Origin: Incurvaria masculella
Taxonomy: Eukaryota; Arthropoda; Insecta; Lepidoptera; Incurvariidae
DNA length: 64,000 nt
Direction: 5' to 3'
Assembly (NCBI GenBank): GCA_946894095.1
Contig: OX335643.1
Location: 8,853,036-8,917,035, forward strand
Shown here one piece after another: positions 42,689 through 55,090 of this stretch (positions within the stretch are counted from its first letter, which is position 1; every line of letters begins with the position of its first letter). A program made the translations under genes and the position numbers. Under the pieces are notes generated by a model. That model saw only the letters and a program-made list of their open reading frames with translations. It was not told the DNA's origin and made no database searches.

Positions 42689-42774
42689 CGGCTGTTCCAC
42701 CGCCTCTATTGGTGATAACGTGAGCCACGATCTGTCGAGGTTTAGGCGTAATGCTGAGATTTTTAAAGAAATCT

Positions 42775-42780
42775 AATAAA
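42775..42780 (+). terminator. SLC37 polyadenylation signal AATAAA
   Basis: It lies 87 bases after the TGA at 42686-42688, a usual distance for a short 3' UTR. Confidence 0.65.
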
Positions 42781-42799
42781 GATATTGATATGATGCAGG

Positions 42800-44048
42800 C
42801 ATATTGTCAAAGCCATTATAATCTAATTACTTGTAATATTGTTATAAATGGGGCAAAATAATCCCGGAAATCATTATTATTATTTTAAGGATATACAACA
42901 TCTACATACACTGAAGCATTGTAATCATATTAGGAATATATTCAGAAACATTTTTGGTTTGGAAATTTGTCTGAAGCAGGATTCGACCCTGCGACCAAAG
43001 GTCGCACGCAATTACTTTGCAAATGCAAAGTAATCTTGACAAAACATGTGTAGGTTGACATTTCAGTCATTGTGAAAATACCTTAACGTAGAATACGCTA
43101 AATTAGCACCAGTTGGATAGAGAAAGGATTTTTTTTATGCAACTATTGATATGATATTAGCCCAAGACACTGTATTCCCGAAGGAATTAGGAGCCATACC
43201 AAGACCTTCCCTTAATGAGCCCGGCTACTTTGAAGATTGATCAGCTCGCATTCTTAATGAAATGTCCAACATAGAGAGAAAGAAATTGTTGCATTAACAC
43301 GGCTGGGATTTCAACCCAAGACCTCTGGAATGGAAGCCAAGTAATTCGCATTGTGTCGATTCTAATAAAATCAATAAATTGGTTTACATCATTATCTGGA
43401 TAGCTCAGCAGTGGTGCAGTGGTGCAGTGGACTTGTAATCCAAATGTCGCAGGTTCGAACCGTACTTTAGATGAATAAAATTTGATTATGATGCTCAGTG
43501 TAGTTTTTTTTTATGCAACCTGACATGGATGGCTAATACCACACAACTACCGTTATGATATTAGCCTAATACACCACATTCCCGAAGGAATTTGGTGCCA
43601 TGCCAGGACCTTGCAAAAAAAGATGAATAAAATTAGATTACGATGCTCAGTGTAGATGTCGTATAACCTCAAAAAAAAAAGGTAATGTTTTATCCATTCA
43701 TTAACTACATAAAAATATATTATTATTGTTTTATGTGGACCTGCATACATGGCAACGACTAAGTGAAAATAAGACGATGCCAATTTAACCTTGCTAGCGA
43801 GGTGCCATGCCGGCTTATAGAGGATTGTAACGTCACTAGTGTGATTATAATACTACAGCTTTGACAGCATCACTGCGACAGATACAGGGCATCAGCCGAT
43901 AGTTCATCAAGCAAAACAACACATTGGAGCATGCCCACTTCTTAGGGGCCATTATGGTACAAAGTGAAAGTGAGTTTTTTCATTATTTGGAATGCACTTA
44001 TTATTTAGTTGATTAGTACATCAAGTATTTAATGTAGTTATTGTTATA
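42800..44048. other. Intergenic between SLC37 and PEN-2, repeat-rich
   Basis: Bases 42880-42970 resemble 21660-21730 and 48840-48960 (ACATCTACAT..TGAAGCATTGTAATCA). Bases 42965-43025 and 43300-43360 are tRNA-like on the minus strand (GCAGGATTCGACCCTGCG). Two dispersed repeat B pieces lie at 43140-43260 and 43500-43620 (ACTGTATTCCCGAAGGAATT). No exon was seen. Confidence 0.45.
43385..43460 (+). repeat. tRNA-like sequence, probable SINE head
   Basis: GGATAGCTCAGCAGTGGT (A-box like), CTTGTAATCC (anticodon-loop like, TGT) and GCAGGTTCGAACCGT (B box) appear in tRNA order. A GGTGCAGT repeat enlarges the D region and the acceptor ends do not pair, so I call it a SINE-like relic rather than a working tRNA gene. 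Confidence 0.5.
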
Positions 44049-44498
44049 CACGGTGTTAATTTTTAACTATTTCGTAAACTGATCATTTTGTGGTATTTAA
44101 AAATTAAATCTAAAATAGTAAAAAACAAAATTGCAGATTCCATCCAAACTTTTACCTCAGCGAAAATTTCCCTTTGGAATGGTGTAAGCACGCCATGTGT
44201 AAGCGCCACTGCCAAGGTCACGCGTTTGCTGTCTCGCAGCTGACTGCGCGCCGCTGCCAATTTTATCGCATCGATCCGAATGTAAATTTTCAATTTATTT
44301 TAAAAAATGTCCTACTTTAGAACTTTTTATGAATGCCGTGCGATTCCTATTACGAAATACTATGTTTTCATACTAGTATTAGAAATCTAAAATTTTAAAA
44401 CAAAAGCTTAAAACAAGAAAAATCCTTCGTTTTCGGAATCAGTAGGCGACCCAAAATAACCCCCTTTCGGGAATGTCGCGAACTTGTTTAACACCGTG
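44049..44498. repeat. TA-flanked MITE, mariner type
   Basis: The ends CACGGTGTTAA / TTAACACCGTG are perfect inverses and are flanked by TA on both sides (44047-44048, 44499-44500). It is 450 bp with no open frame over 76 codons. Confidence 0.75.
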
Positions 44499-44599
44499 TA
44501 TATGTAATCTCAAAAACATTCCAGAATTAAACTGGAATTTATTAGATAGTTGTGAAGATATTTGCAAAAAGATATCATTTAAAACTAGCAATTTTTTGC

Positions 44600-44830
44600 G
44601 CAATACCTCATCATTGTCTCACAAATGCTACACTGTATTAAAAATTGTTTTATGACATTAAATACACACCTGCTTAGTGTTCACTAATACAGTTAAAGTT
44701 TGTAGCTTTAAAATGTTGGGCAGTTACAGCAGAAATTGCGGCGAACGACTGGCGCCATCTGCATGGACGTGCAAACCCCCTTAAGGCGGTGTCGTACATG
44801 TTTAACCCGTACAGAAGTTTCTTGGAACCT
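44600..44830. repeat. Dispersed repeat paired with 25447-25650
   Basis: It shares ordered blocks with 25447-25650, including CACTAATACAGTTAAAGTTTGTA and ACTGGCGCCATCTGCA. Its class is unknown. Confidence 0.5.
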
Positions 44831-46931
44831 CTAACTTTGAGGCACTGATTAGTTTTTTATATTAAATATGGTAGTAGAAATCATTTAAATTATTTCAGTT
44901 TTATTGGTTTTATTGCAATAGCACTTTGAAGTTTTATACCGTTAGATGGTGGTATTTCAAGAACACCAGTAAACCTTATATTCTAAAAATGATTTGGCCG
45001 CAACATCTATTTATCTTTAATATTTATAATTAATTTGTTTCTCAAAGTCTATTTACTAAACTGTGACTTATTTAGCCCCAAACTCACTTCACTTCGTATC
45101 GGAATAGCCCCGCTGCTCCACATTGTGTTAGGTAAGTGATGAAGGCCTAGTGTAAGGTAGTCAAATTGTATTTTCAGGTTATGTATGTTTTTTTATCTTT
45201 TATCTTAGTGTTTTATAGTAATCTTACTTGCCGACATACTTTTTTTATGTCAGATAAGTGTGTCATGTTAAAAAAAGTTTTTACTTGTATAATATTTTTT
45301 CTCCATATTTTATTACGGTAAAGATAGAAATACTAAAGATACTGTTCAATACCAATTCGAATTATTTGAATGACCGGTTCTTTTGATCTAATTTATTTCA
45401 GTTTTTTAAGTTTCATTCCAGGATATGTTGGACCGCGTACTTCGCTTACTTAGCTAGTGGGAGATATTTGCGTATTTTTATTGGTTTTCCTTTTTAAAGC
45501 TCCGTGTTGATTGTTTTGTGTCCTAGATATAAATAATTAACCTATAATACCTACAATATTTGGCCATAAAACAAGTCCTTGAACCACTTCAAATGGCCAG
45601 TGCGAATAAACTGTTTTTTTATTCGTTATTTGTTAGTTGATGCAGACTTTGCATTTTATTTCCAATCAAAACAGGAAATACAGATTCTGTAGTTATGAAT
45701 GAATATTAACATAACATATATATTCCTTGGAATAAGCGATGTACATGCTTAGTACGAAAAAGTTTATTTACTTAAGGAATAAATATAGTTTTTTAGAAAA
45801 AAACATTTTAGTACATTTTCGTTATGTGCTTGCAAAACTGTGAACATTACCTTTCTATTTATTACCTATATTACTTATATTCACCTTGCAAATTAAAACA
45901 AAAATACTATAAAGTCACGGTATTATATAATTGTTATTTATTTTTTGTTTTATAGTTTCAGATATTGAATATTTAAAGTAAGAAAAAACCATTAGGAATT
46001 TAATAATTGATTACAGGCGATAAATTAATTATTTATGTTTGTAAAGACTGCATACTGATGTGCTGACAGGGTGATTTTTAAAAACTTTTGAAATTATATT
46101 TTGGATCTGATTCCTATCTGCGTAGTAGATGCTTGAATGTCGCATTGTTTGTTATAAATGTATTTGACCAGCAAAATGTTTGACGGCTTCAATACATTCC
46201 ATTCACAGTTTCCAGTGCTCAAACGGCATCACCGTACTGCAACACATTGGTATTTGACTCACATACGTTTTCCTTACAAATGAAAATGCCTGCTGTGGCG
46301 TTTACGGTGATGTGCTCCGTGCATATTAGACCCAATATGTACCTATTTTTGTTTTAATTAACTATGGTAGTGCCGGGCCCATGAAGCAAGATAAAATCCA
46401 AACAAGCTTCATTCAATGAGTTATGTAGTTGTGACCAATTCATTAAAAAATAACTCTTGATGGTTTGATGTTTGGTTATCTGGGAGGTTACCGTGGTAAA
46501 TCAACTAGCCGGGTGTACAGGCAAGTGAGTCATTCAATCTGACGTTAAGCAGTTAGCATGGTACATTTTGTAGCATGCTAACTGGTAAACTTCAGTTCAC
46601 TTGGCATGGTCAAAGCGCAACTAAACATTAGATTTAATAACACACTCGCTTGTTCACCCTGCGTGTTAAGTTTACCCTGGTAACCTCCCTGGTCTCGTGA
46701 GCTTTTCTCGATTCTATATAAAAAAAATAAAAAAATTCTAACCCTTTTAAATCGACAGTTCCAATGCCAGTCAACTGAATATAGTAGTTATTTCTAAAAG
46801 GTAGAGTACAGTTTCCAAAGACTAGTCGCAGAAACGAAGAACCAACAATGTGTTTAAGAACTAGATGTGCTAATACTGACGTGATCTATCTATGTGTAAC
46901 CTATGCTAGCTTTATGTATACCCGAGCCTTT
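44831..46931. other. Intergenic, AT-rich, no recognised feature
   Basis: Bases 44930-44970 (GAAGTTTTATACCGTTAGATGG) echo the centre of the hairpin repeat at 53318-53682. Bases 46490-46690 contain inverted words around GGGAGGTTACC / GGTAACCTCCC. I find no exon. Confidence 0.35.
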
Positions 46932-47328
46932 AGTCCGACCTCTCACCTAAATTGGCGTTTACGCAAAACCGATCGACAAACGTTTTCAAATGTTTTGTAT
47001 TGTATTTAGTCAAATTGGTAGACAAGCTACACTCAGGCAGGTAATTTTTCCTTACATAGATATTAGCATTTCCATTTACATAGTTTGAAAATAGTTTGCA
47101 GTGGGTGTCAAGCGAACTAACATTTGCGAGTCTGAGTTTGATGTGACAGTAACTTGTTGACATTGCCGTTTACGCCGACTCTGCATCTTCATACAAATCG
47201 GTACTCCTAGTGTGGTTTTGACAGGTTGAAGAATTAAACCACAGAATAAGTAGTAACATTTGTACGGGGTTTGACATATTTACGTAACTTCAAAGTTCGT
47301 ACCGTCCATTTAGGTGAGAACTCGGACT
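46932..47328. repeat. MITE family A, full copy
   Basis: It is 397 bp with ends AGTCCGACCTCTCACCTAAA and the inverse TTTAGGTGAGAACTCGGACT. It is the clearest of three copies in the window. Confidence 0.75.
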
Positions 47329-49792
47329 GCCCATACGGATAATTATGTTCCACTGTATATCTTAGTTTCAGCAACATATAGGTGCTCTCAAATGCATTTA
47401 AGGCTCTGTCTGTTATATGCCATTTGCATTACAGTGTGGCTGTTGTGGGGTAACTTTGTATACATTTGTATAAATGGTATGCTAAGAGTTTATAGCAATA
47501 CAATGTTTTAATTGATTGTTTCTTTTTATTTGACATCAAAGGAGACATGAACCAGAGATCCAGGACTGTATTGGCAGGACTCCAGATATTGGACAGTAAA
47601 CAAATATTTTTACGATAGTCAAAACTATTAATAATGATAATTTATTATTTTAATTTTGAAATGATGCAACTGTCCTGGTCCCCTTCCTTACTTACTAATT
47701 GGTACGGTTAATCCTGCCCGGGTTAAGTAAGGAAGGAACCAAGTTTTACGTGGAATCATAATAAGATTGCCTCACGACATGCACGGGAAGAAATTCATTA
47801 GGACCACTTGTTTTATGTGCCGGAATTCAAAGAGTTCTTGGTCCAGAAACTTCATCTAGTTTGTTGTACAAAATACAGGCTAATAAAATTTGTTCATAAA
47901 AAAATCAACAACATTTTGGTAACTTTATTCACAAAAATTAATTAAATTGCACTGTCACATATTGTAATGTCGTAACACTGGAGAGAAATAGATCATTTAC
48001 AATTCCCGCAACACCAAGGAAGGCTCGTCTCTACTTGTCGTTGTGGATTTGTCTTCTACCATTGTAACGACATGAAAATGCCTGACTATACTTACATTAA
48101 TAAAGTTAAAATACTTAAAGCTTTCTGGAACTTTAAGGTCGTCATGATCGGACTTTTGGTTAAAGATACATTGTTAAAGTGACAAATGGAATGTAGGTTA
48201 CACACCTGTCTAATACAACCATTTATACCATCGCTACTATTACTCCGGTATTTCTATCTGTCAAAAATAATACTAATAAAGCCGGCTAAGATTACTCGAG
48301 TGCATGAGAAATTGATGACGAAAATGCATCAGCTGATCTGTAGTTTTGACAATCAGTGCATCGAATGATCCAGGATGAAGTATCTGTGCAGTATTTTTGC
48401 GGTAGGGGCTACGTAGCAGGGGGCATGTCGCGGGCGGAGGTCGCGGCAGGGTTTTTTATTATTGAAAAACGAGTTGGGTGGCTGTGCTGCGACCAAAGGC
48501 ACTCACAATAGCTAAGTGAGTGTAGATTTAATTATTCCTTCTCTATTCCGAGATTATTAGTAATTAATACTATAACGTGTGGTATAACTGTTCCGAGGAT
48601 AAGCAGTGAAATAAGTGTTTATTAGCAAGACAGATAAAATATATTATCGTTGACTAATATAGTTGAACTGAAATATCATGAATGTTAGGCAAATAGGGGG
48701 AGATGTAGCGCACAAAGCTAATACAGGATGTATTACATCACAAGAGGTAAATCTGTATCAGAAATTGAACCATTTTAATGAAATTAATTTATAATTTTAT
48801 ACATCTAATGGATATGACATTTCCGTTATCTAATCAATTTAAGGTTATTCAACAACATCTACATTGAAGCATTGTTAAATCATTTTGGAATCACGTTTTG
48901 AAAATAATTAGATATTTTATTGGTCTAGACATTCATTATGTAACAACCAGAAACATTTTCAGATTATTTTCAAAATCTAAAAAAATCTTCCTTGTAGATG
49001 TCAAACATAAGGAAGTTATAGATAGCTAACGTCGTACAACGCACAAAACTCGCCGAAAACTACTTATTTGCACTGGTACTATGACATTTCTAACCAGCGC
49101 TATCTCCCGTCACTGCCAGAAGTAGTTGCAACGTCATAAAACTAAGCTTGATTAAAAAATTTGCGTGATGTAAAATGTAACATTTTAACTAAAAATTAAG
49201 TTATGTTATTGTAAATAAATTGGTTTGTATTTAAAGTATTCTTAAAAAGTGAAAATATCCCTCATTTTTCATGCTTATTTTATCCTTTCCTTTTGTCCTT
49301 AATTTTTATCCCTATTCAAAGCTGGTATGATGTTAACAATCAATCCCTTCCTCTACAATCTATGCCTAAAAGAAATAAATATTACATTCTACAAAAGACT
49401 AATTCCATACAAAAATGAGAAATATCACAAAGAAGAAAGAAAGCCTTTGTTTGCCAGCTGCCTCCGCACCAAACATATGCGCTTAAATCTCACTGGCACG
49501 CATCACTTGTATTTTATATTCCTAAATCATATGCTTCGCAATTCAGTAAATAGCACGCATGCAGTAATGAAAGTTGGCAATTAGGTTCAAAATTGCATAC
49601 TTCGGTCATGGAGTCATTCTTACGTACTTAGTAATATAACTTATTCTGTGCCCATTCTATACTTACCTCGCTTTGTTTTTAAGTGGGTATATTTAACATT
49701 TTCTAATAATAATATTTAGTATGTCCATACTCTGCGGCTACTCTGCATACCCTTAACTGCAACGCTAGTGCAATCGCCCTAAGCCTAAGCGC
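47329..49792. other. Intergenic downstream of PEN-2, no recognised gene
   Basis: AT-rich with the 48840-48960 repeat noted above. Short open frames (48186-48368, 49327-49584) have no family signature and I do not call them. The PEN-2 3' UTR begins at 49792 on the minus strand; no clear AATAAA was found close to it. Confidence 0.35.
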
Positions 49793-50992
49793 TTACGCCC
49801 TCCCGAGCGGCACTATGAAGCTGAGCGAGTCCCCGAGCGCACCCCACTGTGCCGCACGCAGCTGGTACACCGCCACCCACGCGGCCAGCGGCGCCGCACC
49901 CGCCACCACCGCCAGCACCATGGACAGGACCACGTCTGCACACCACACGTCAGGCATCAGAGTGAGAGAGCGGGGTAGGAGAGAGATGCAAGCATAATAG
50001 CACCTCGTGTAGGGGCTGGAGGACTTGCCTTTCATGCAAGAGGTCCGAGTCGAAATCCTCGCCCTGGTAATGCACCAATTTAATTCTTTCTAAGTTGAAT
50101 AATTGCATTTTGTTACGAATGCGAGCTGTTTCATGATTCCCAACTGTATGTCTATTGGGTGAAGCTATGATTGAAGCGGCAATGAAAAATTGTCTGTGTT
50201 TTCCATTCAGTTTAATGTAGCCGTGCTCATAAAGGAAAGGCCCTGGCATTCCTGGAATTCCTGCCGGAATGCAGTGTGTTGGGCTAATATCATAAAGGTA
50301 GTTGTGTGGCATATCCATCCATGTCAATCGGTGTAGAAAAATCTATCAAATAAATGAACTATGAACTACAAGTGTTGTTGCAAAGCGAAAGGGAAACCAA
50401 ACAAGAGTCTTTTGGCACAACCACCATCGCTGACTTCATTGGGGTAAATTATTTTAGACATTAAGCCACACTGCATAGTCGGCACCGCTTGGTATGTGAA
50501 GTAGGCATGTGTATTTTTTTTGTATGCGTCCGTCTTGGAAACCTCTTCCTAAATTGGCGACGGAGAAGTAGGACAACTCTTACAACCTTACAACTATGTG
50601 ATTGTGTAGTGACTCACACTTTCGGATAAGCTTCTGCTCGTCGTAGGGCGGCTTGAGGAACGCCTCTCGGAAGAACCAGATCGCGTTCACTGCCCACACC
50701 ACAGGCAGCAGCAAGAACCCCACTGCACACACAACTCAAGTTAGGATACCGTCGAACGTTAATGCCCGTTAGAAGATATGATGAGACTAGTTTTGAAGGT
50801 ATTTGGAACGAATCAGGGCATTGAGATAAACAACAGGAATGTTAATTTCTGGCCCGAGGACAACTTATGGAAGAGTGGAACAGAATAAAATAGCGAAGAA
50901 GTCGTGTTGCGATTTTAGGCTATCCACTCACCGCGGAAGTACGTGCGGCACAGTTGCAGCTTCTGATCATTGGGAACCCTGTTTAAGTCCAT
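49793..50992 (-). CDS. PEN-2, gamma-secretase subunit, three exons
   Basis: Exons on the minus strand are 50992-50932 (61 nt), 50722-50618 (105 nt) and 49935-49793 (143 nt). All donors are GTGAGT, acceptors are GTGCAG, and the phases join. The product is 102 residues, the normal family length. PEN-2 binds presenilin, activates its endoproteolysis and completes the gamma-secretase complex with nicastrin and APH-1, acting on Notch and other membrane stubs. Signature: [19 protein letters not shown] at the start, [19 protein letters not shown] after the first hydrophobic segment, [19 protein letters not shown] as the second, and [18 protein letters not shown] at the end. The conserved DYLSF motif reads DSLSF here. 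The ATG at 50992 is the family start. Intron 2 (49936-50617) holds repeat sequence. Confidence 0.93.
50005..50335. repeat. Repeats inside PEN-2 intron 2
   Basis: Bases 50005-50075 are tRNA-like (GGGGCTGGAGGACTTGCC, CAAGAGGTCCGAGTCGAAATCC), and 50110-50335 is the best-preserved dispersed repeat B copy (TTCCATTCAGTTTAATGTAG, GTGCTCATAAAGGAAAGGCC, ATCATAAAGGTAGTTGTGTG). They may together form one SINE with a tRNA-like head. Confidence 0.55.
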
Positions 50993-51923
50993 TTTGTAGC
51001 GGAATACAACAATGTGTTTCACACAAATATTCTGATAGAATTTATTTCGTCGTTGTAAAACCACAGTTAAATTGAAAACTCCGACGAAGACAGAATAAGA
51101 AATCAAAGATTATTATAAGAAAATGTTTGACATTTGTCAAATGTCAAATGTTCTTGTTTTTTTTTAATCGGAAAGGCAGAGCACTTTCGCTATACAGCCA
51201 TCTCTTATGTTTACAAGTATGTTTAGTGCGGTTAATTTGTATTTTTTTTATGTAGACGCTCAATGCAACAAGGTTGGGGTCACTCAGCTCTATTCGTCGA
51301 TTGCTTTAACTATTTTTGTTTTTGTGGGTGCTCGGAAGGGTCTATTTCTTTTATTTCGACGACTTTTAGATAGTTTTAGTGTAATTGCGACTATTTATCC
51401 CTACAATGAAAAAAAATATTAGTCTTTAATTTTTTCTCGACCACATTCAATATAGTATAATACAAAAAATTAAAACTGCACTTATTTTCTAAGTTTTTTC
51501 TAACAGATGAGTAATACTTCTTGTTTCTTTATCATTTTCAATGATTAGTTAAAAATAATGGATGTCTATGAACTTAAATTTTATAAACCAAAACATATTA
51601 AAATAATATTTTGATTTAAAAAAAAAACTGCATAAATTATGTATGGAGGCATTTTGCAATAAGGGCTGCCGCATTTGACAAGTTTGATGTGCAATTTCTT
51701 CTTCGAGTTCCTCACTAGTCAAAGGGTGGCTCGCATAGACCTTGCCTACTTTCTAAAAACATCATTGAAAATAGTCCAAATAAATGGCAATTTTTGGTCT
51801 TGGTTTTGATGGCCAGTTTTGGTCTCGAAAACGAGAAATGCAACAACCTGAAAACTTGGTTTGTAGCAAAGTCTTTGTTTCACGCGCGGTGTGACAGATG
51901 GCCCCATCTTGTTGAAACGTTTT
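50993..51923. other. PEN-2 upstream region
   Basis: The first 150 bases upstream of the ATG presumably hold the PEN-2 5' UTR and promoter, but I see no convincing TATA or initiator. ACATTTGTCAAATGT at 51130-51146 is a short palindrome. The 71-codon plus-strand frame at 51207-51422 has no family signature. Confidence 0.35.
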
Positions 51924-52115
51924 TCAACATGGCCCGGTAACGATTGCCGTCAGCAGCAAGAGTGCATAGACTGCCCGGGACGAAGAGTCCTTCCTCTTCC
52001 AAGAGCAGCGGCTGTGCAGACACCAAATCGGATATAGTTGGAAGCAGTTGGGCAGTATATTGACTAACAGAGTAACGGTGGCCATTTGAATGAAAATGAA
52101 ATAAAATTTAACCAA
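51924..52115 (-). pseudogene. Possible SERINC-like exon remnant
   Basis: The minus-strand frame contains CSWKRKDSSSRAVYALLLLT and AIVTGPC. A cysteine-rich stretch followed by STSSR-x-x-YAL-x-LL resembles the N-terminal region of serine incorporator (SERINC/TMS) proteins. Only about 25 residues match, the usual upstream cysteine clusters are absent and there is no clear donor. It could be a decayed copy or chance. Confidence 0.2.
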
Positions 52116-53317
52116 TATTTTGTTTCATATGAAAATGTTATCACTACCTCCATAGATATTATGTAGAAAAGAAATAAAATAAAATATACAGTTCTTACTG
52201 AGACATACCTTACTTGTGTGATTTGACATTTTTCATCAATCGTATTCTGTAACGAAGACAAAAAACAAAGAATTAAACAACAGCGTTAGATCTGGTGTCT
52301 ATCTGACAGACAAGAAGTCACCCAATATAAATGTGACAGCTGTCACTAAAACAATCTATGTTTCGGTCAACAGTGCAAAGATCATACGTGACAACAGTCC
52401 AGCGAGCTCAGAACGTATAAAAATAAAACTTCATCAGTATTTACATTTAATAAACATTTATTTATAACTCTTCATGCATCAATTTAAGGCATACCGTGTA
52501 AAGGCTTTAGTCTGTTACATTATTTAGTTTGCAAAAACTATTCACTCGTACCGTGCTTCACAAACCTTCATTGCTCTGCTAAAGCGATATTCCAGTGACT
52601 TATGAAATTACAACAATAAACTCTTATGGCTAAATGAATGTGGACTGTAACATCTATGATATGTTTAAAATTATTGTAACAAACGAGTTTCATATTATTG
52701 AGTATGGTTGATCTTGGTTCGTAAAATCATTGATCAATGAAAAAAAAAAGCTCATAGCACACCCAAAGCGTCTTCAAACGCATCAGTCATCAAAGAGATA
52801 AAGTAATAGTTTATATCTTAAGCCTGACCAGGATACTGACACCTTTCAAGGTAACAAACGGAATATATAGGTAAAGTGGTTAGTGTGGTGGTGGTGTTAT
52901 GTGAATCGGCCTTAAAGCAATTCAATGAATTTAGCTCGAAATAAAAATATGTTTTCATTGAATTCATACGATCGGCAAAAACATAATAAATTATTTTTAG
53001 AAATCTTAATAAGTATTATTACATAAGACATATCAGATGACTGAGTCTTCTGGCTTTATAAAGATTATTAGAATCATAATCTAGGTTACTAAAAACAAAA
53101 TATGGAATATATCCCTATGAAAATCACCCGTTTCAATTATAAAGGTACATATAAAATTCAGTGTGTACTTCAGCTAATTCTAAAGTAGTCTGGTTATCTG
53201 TATACAATGACCACAATTTTTAGAGTTGTCACTGTTAAAAAAACACAACATGGTGATGGTTTTTCCATTTCTGGTCAGGCTACAAGTTGGTTAGTCTACT
53301 TTGCATGTATTGAATTA
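52116..53317. other. Intergenic, no recognised feature
   Basis: AT-rich sequence without plausible exons. Confidence 0.35.
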
Positions 53318-53682
53318 AAGATGTTCCGACCCATACAATGTTTTTTTTACACAGAAAGCAAAAAGTATTGCACTTTAAGGCACGAATTCGTTAAAAATAT
53401 TAAATATAGCCACAGTAGTTGCAGCGAAAACATATTCACAATTTCAGGTTTAATGGTTTCGTTGTAATTGCCGATTAGAAGTTTTACACCGTTAGATGGC
53501 GCTGTTAAATAAAAATCGTATTTAAATAAATTGTAGCAAAACCAATAATCCTGAAATTGTGAAATTGTTTTCGCTGCAAGTAATATGACTATATTAAACT
53601 TTTATTATTAATTCGTGGCTTAAAGTGCAATACTTTTTGCGTTATGTGTGCAAACAACTTTATATGGGTCGGAACAGCCTTA
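53318..53682. repeat. Hairpin MITE with arms of about 135 bp
   Basis: The left arm (AAGATGTTCCGACCCATAC..., CAAAAAGTATTGCACTTTAA, GCAGCGAAAACA, CACAATTTCAGG) is repeated in inverse in 53540-53682. The centre has a GTTTTACACCGTTAGATGGC block shared with 44930-44970. Confidence 0.75.
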
Positions 53683-54859
53683 ACAGATTAATTTATAGTT
53701 TTCATAACTAGCTATTTCTTTACTATCTAGTGGAGAAAGCTGTTCGAATCACAGAATTTTGAACAAATTGGCCCAATGGGGGTGCCCCCGATAAGTATGA
53801 CACTTTTTGTTAGCGCAGTTGACCAACGCAACCCAATTTGTATGCAGTTGGACAGCGACAAACATAGGGTAGTGAAGAGGATAGCCATTTCTAACCTATT
53901 CTTTATTCTGTGGTTCCAATGTCAAGCAACACCTCATTCCGCTTGACGTCAAACATATATTCCGGTAGGTCAAAATAGACCTGCTATAATTAGTTTGATC
54001 ATTTGCACCCAGTAAATTTGAATAATGTAAAAAATATATACTTGGGCCATTGCAACACTGATCCAATCGTATGGTGGCTCATGCGTTGGCATTTTTCAAT
54101 ATTGTACATGATTTAGACATAATACCACAAAATGCGTAAAATGTAAAATTATTTAAAAATATATTCCTACTTAAAGCTAGCACTATTAGAATATGGACAG
54201 CGTGCGAAAACAACATGAAATATCATTGCACTATAATACAAATACATAATTGTATATAAATACACATTGTATTGCAAAATACACTTCATTTTCTTAAAAT
54301 TTCAAAGGACCGTGCAAAAAACATTTAAGCGTATTTAAAAACATCTCAACTCCATACACAGTTGGATCTGCAGACATTATATCTGTTGAATTATTATGGG
54401 TACCATTTCCAGCTCCTACAAATCAACCCTGACAAATATAGAACATATAGAGAGATATATATTCTTGCTCTAGATCCAAAATCAAACTATACTAAATGAC
54501 TATAAAATTGAGAAAGTCAAATTTAAGATTTATTTTATATAACCGGACATAATATAACTGTGATCTGAAGGGGTAGACCACTAAACATTATTGCAAATTG
54601 CATTTAGTATTTAGCCCTTTTGACATTTATTATTTTGTACGGTGAAAAAGATGGTAGTGTGTGTACATAAATTCCATTTAGCGTTAAAACATTTTTAGTG
54701 ATATTGGTGATTTTATCCAAAGTGGGAAATATTTCAAATGAATAAACTAACTTCAAAGTTCAACAATTACAACAACTTTCCTTTTTTAGTAACTTCAACA
54801 TATTTATGTATGTATAATCGACCGTGAAGCAAGGACACATTAATTAAAGAAAGAACCCT
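53683..54859. other. Intergenic, no recognised feature
   Basis: AT-rich; no convincing exon, tRNA or named repeat. Confidence 0.35.
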
Positions 54860-55090
54860 GTAAAAAGAACTACTTAACGAATATACTGCAAGGCTGGACC
54901 CGAACCAGCAAAACATACCATTTCTCTTCCATTTTCGCCACCTGCTGTATACCCATAATTCGGAATTCTCCTACAGTCCCTCCTCTCTTAATCAATGCCT
55001 CCTACTAAAGTGTTTATCTTTATACCTACACATATTGACTTAACCATGCGGACTTAACCTGCGTTGCGGAAACATTCAAACATTTCTTCT
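54860..55090 (-). repeat. tRNA-like SINE, inverse copy
   Basis: The plus strand reads ATACTGCAAGGCTGGACCCG and, later, TTAACCTGCGTTGCGGAAAC, the inverse of 24180-24430. Confidence 0.6.

Noticed and set aside
43385..43460. Candidate functional tRNA gene
   Set aside because: A and B boxes are present, but the D arm is expanded by a GGTGCAGT repeat and the acceptor stem does not pair; treated as SINE-like.
51207..51422. 71-codon plus-strand frame near PEN-2
   Set aside because: Hydrophobic but without family signature, splice context or neighbours that support it.
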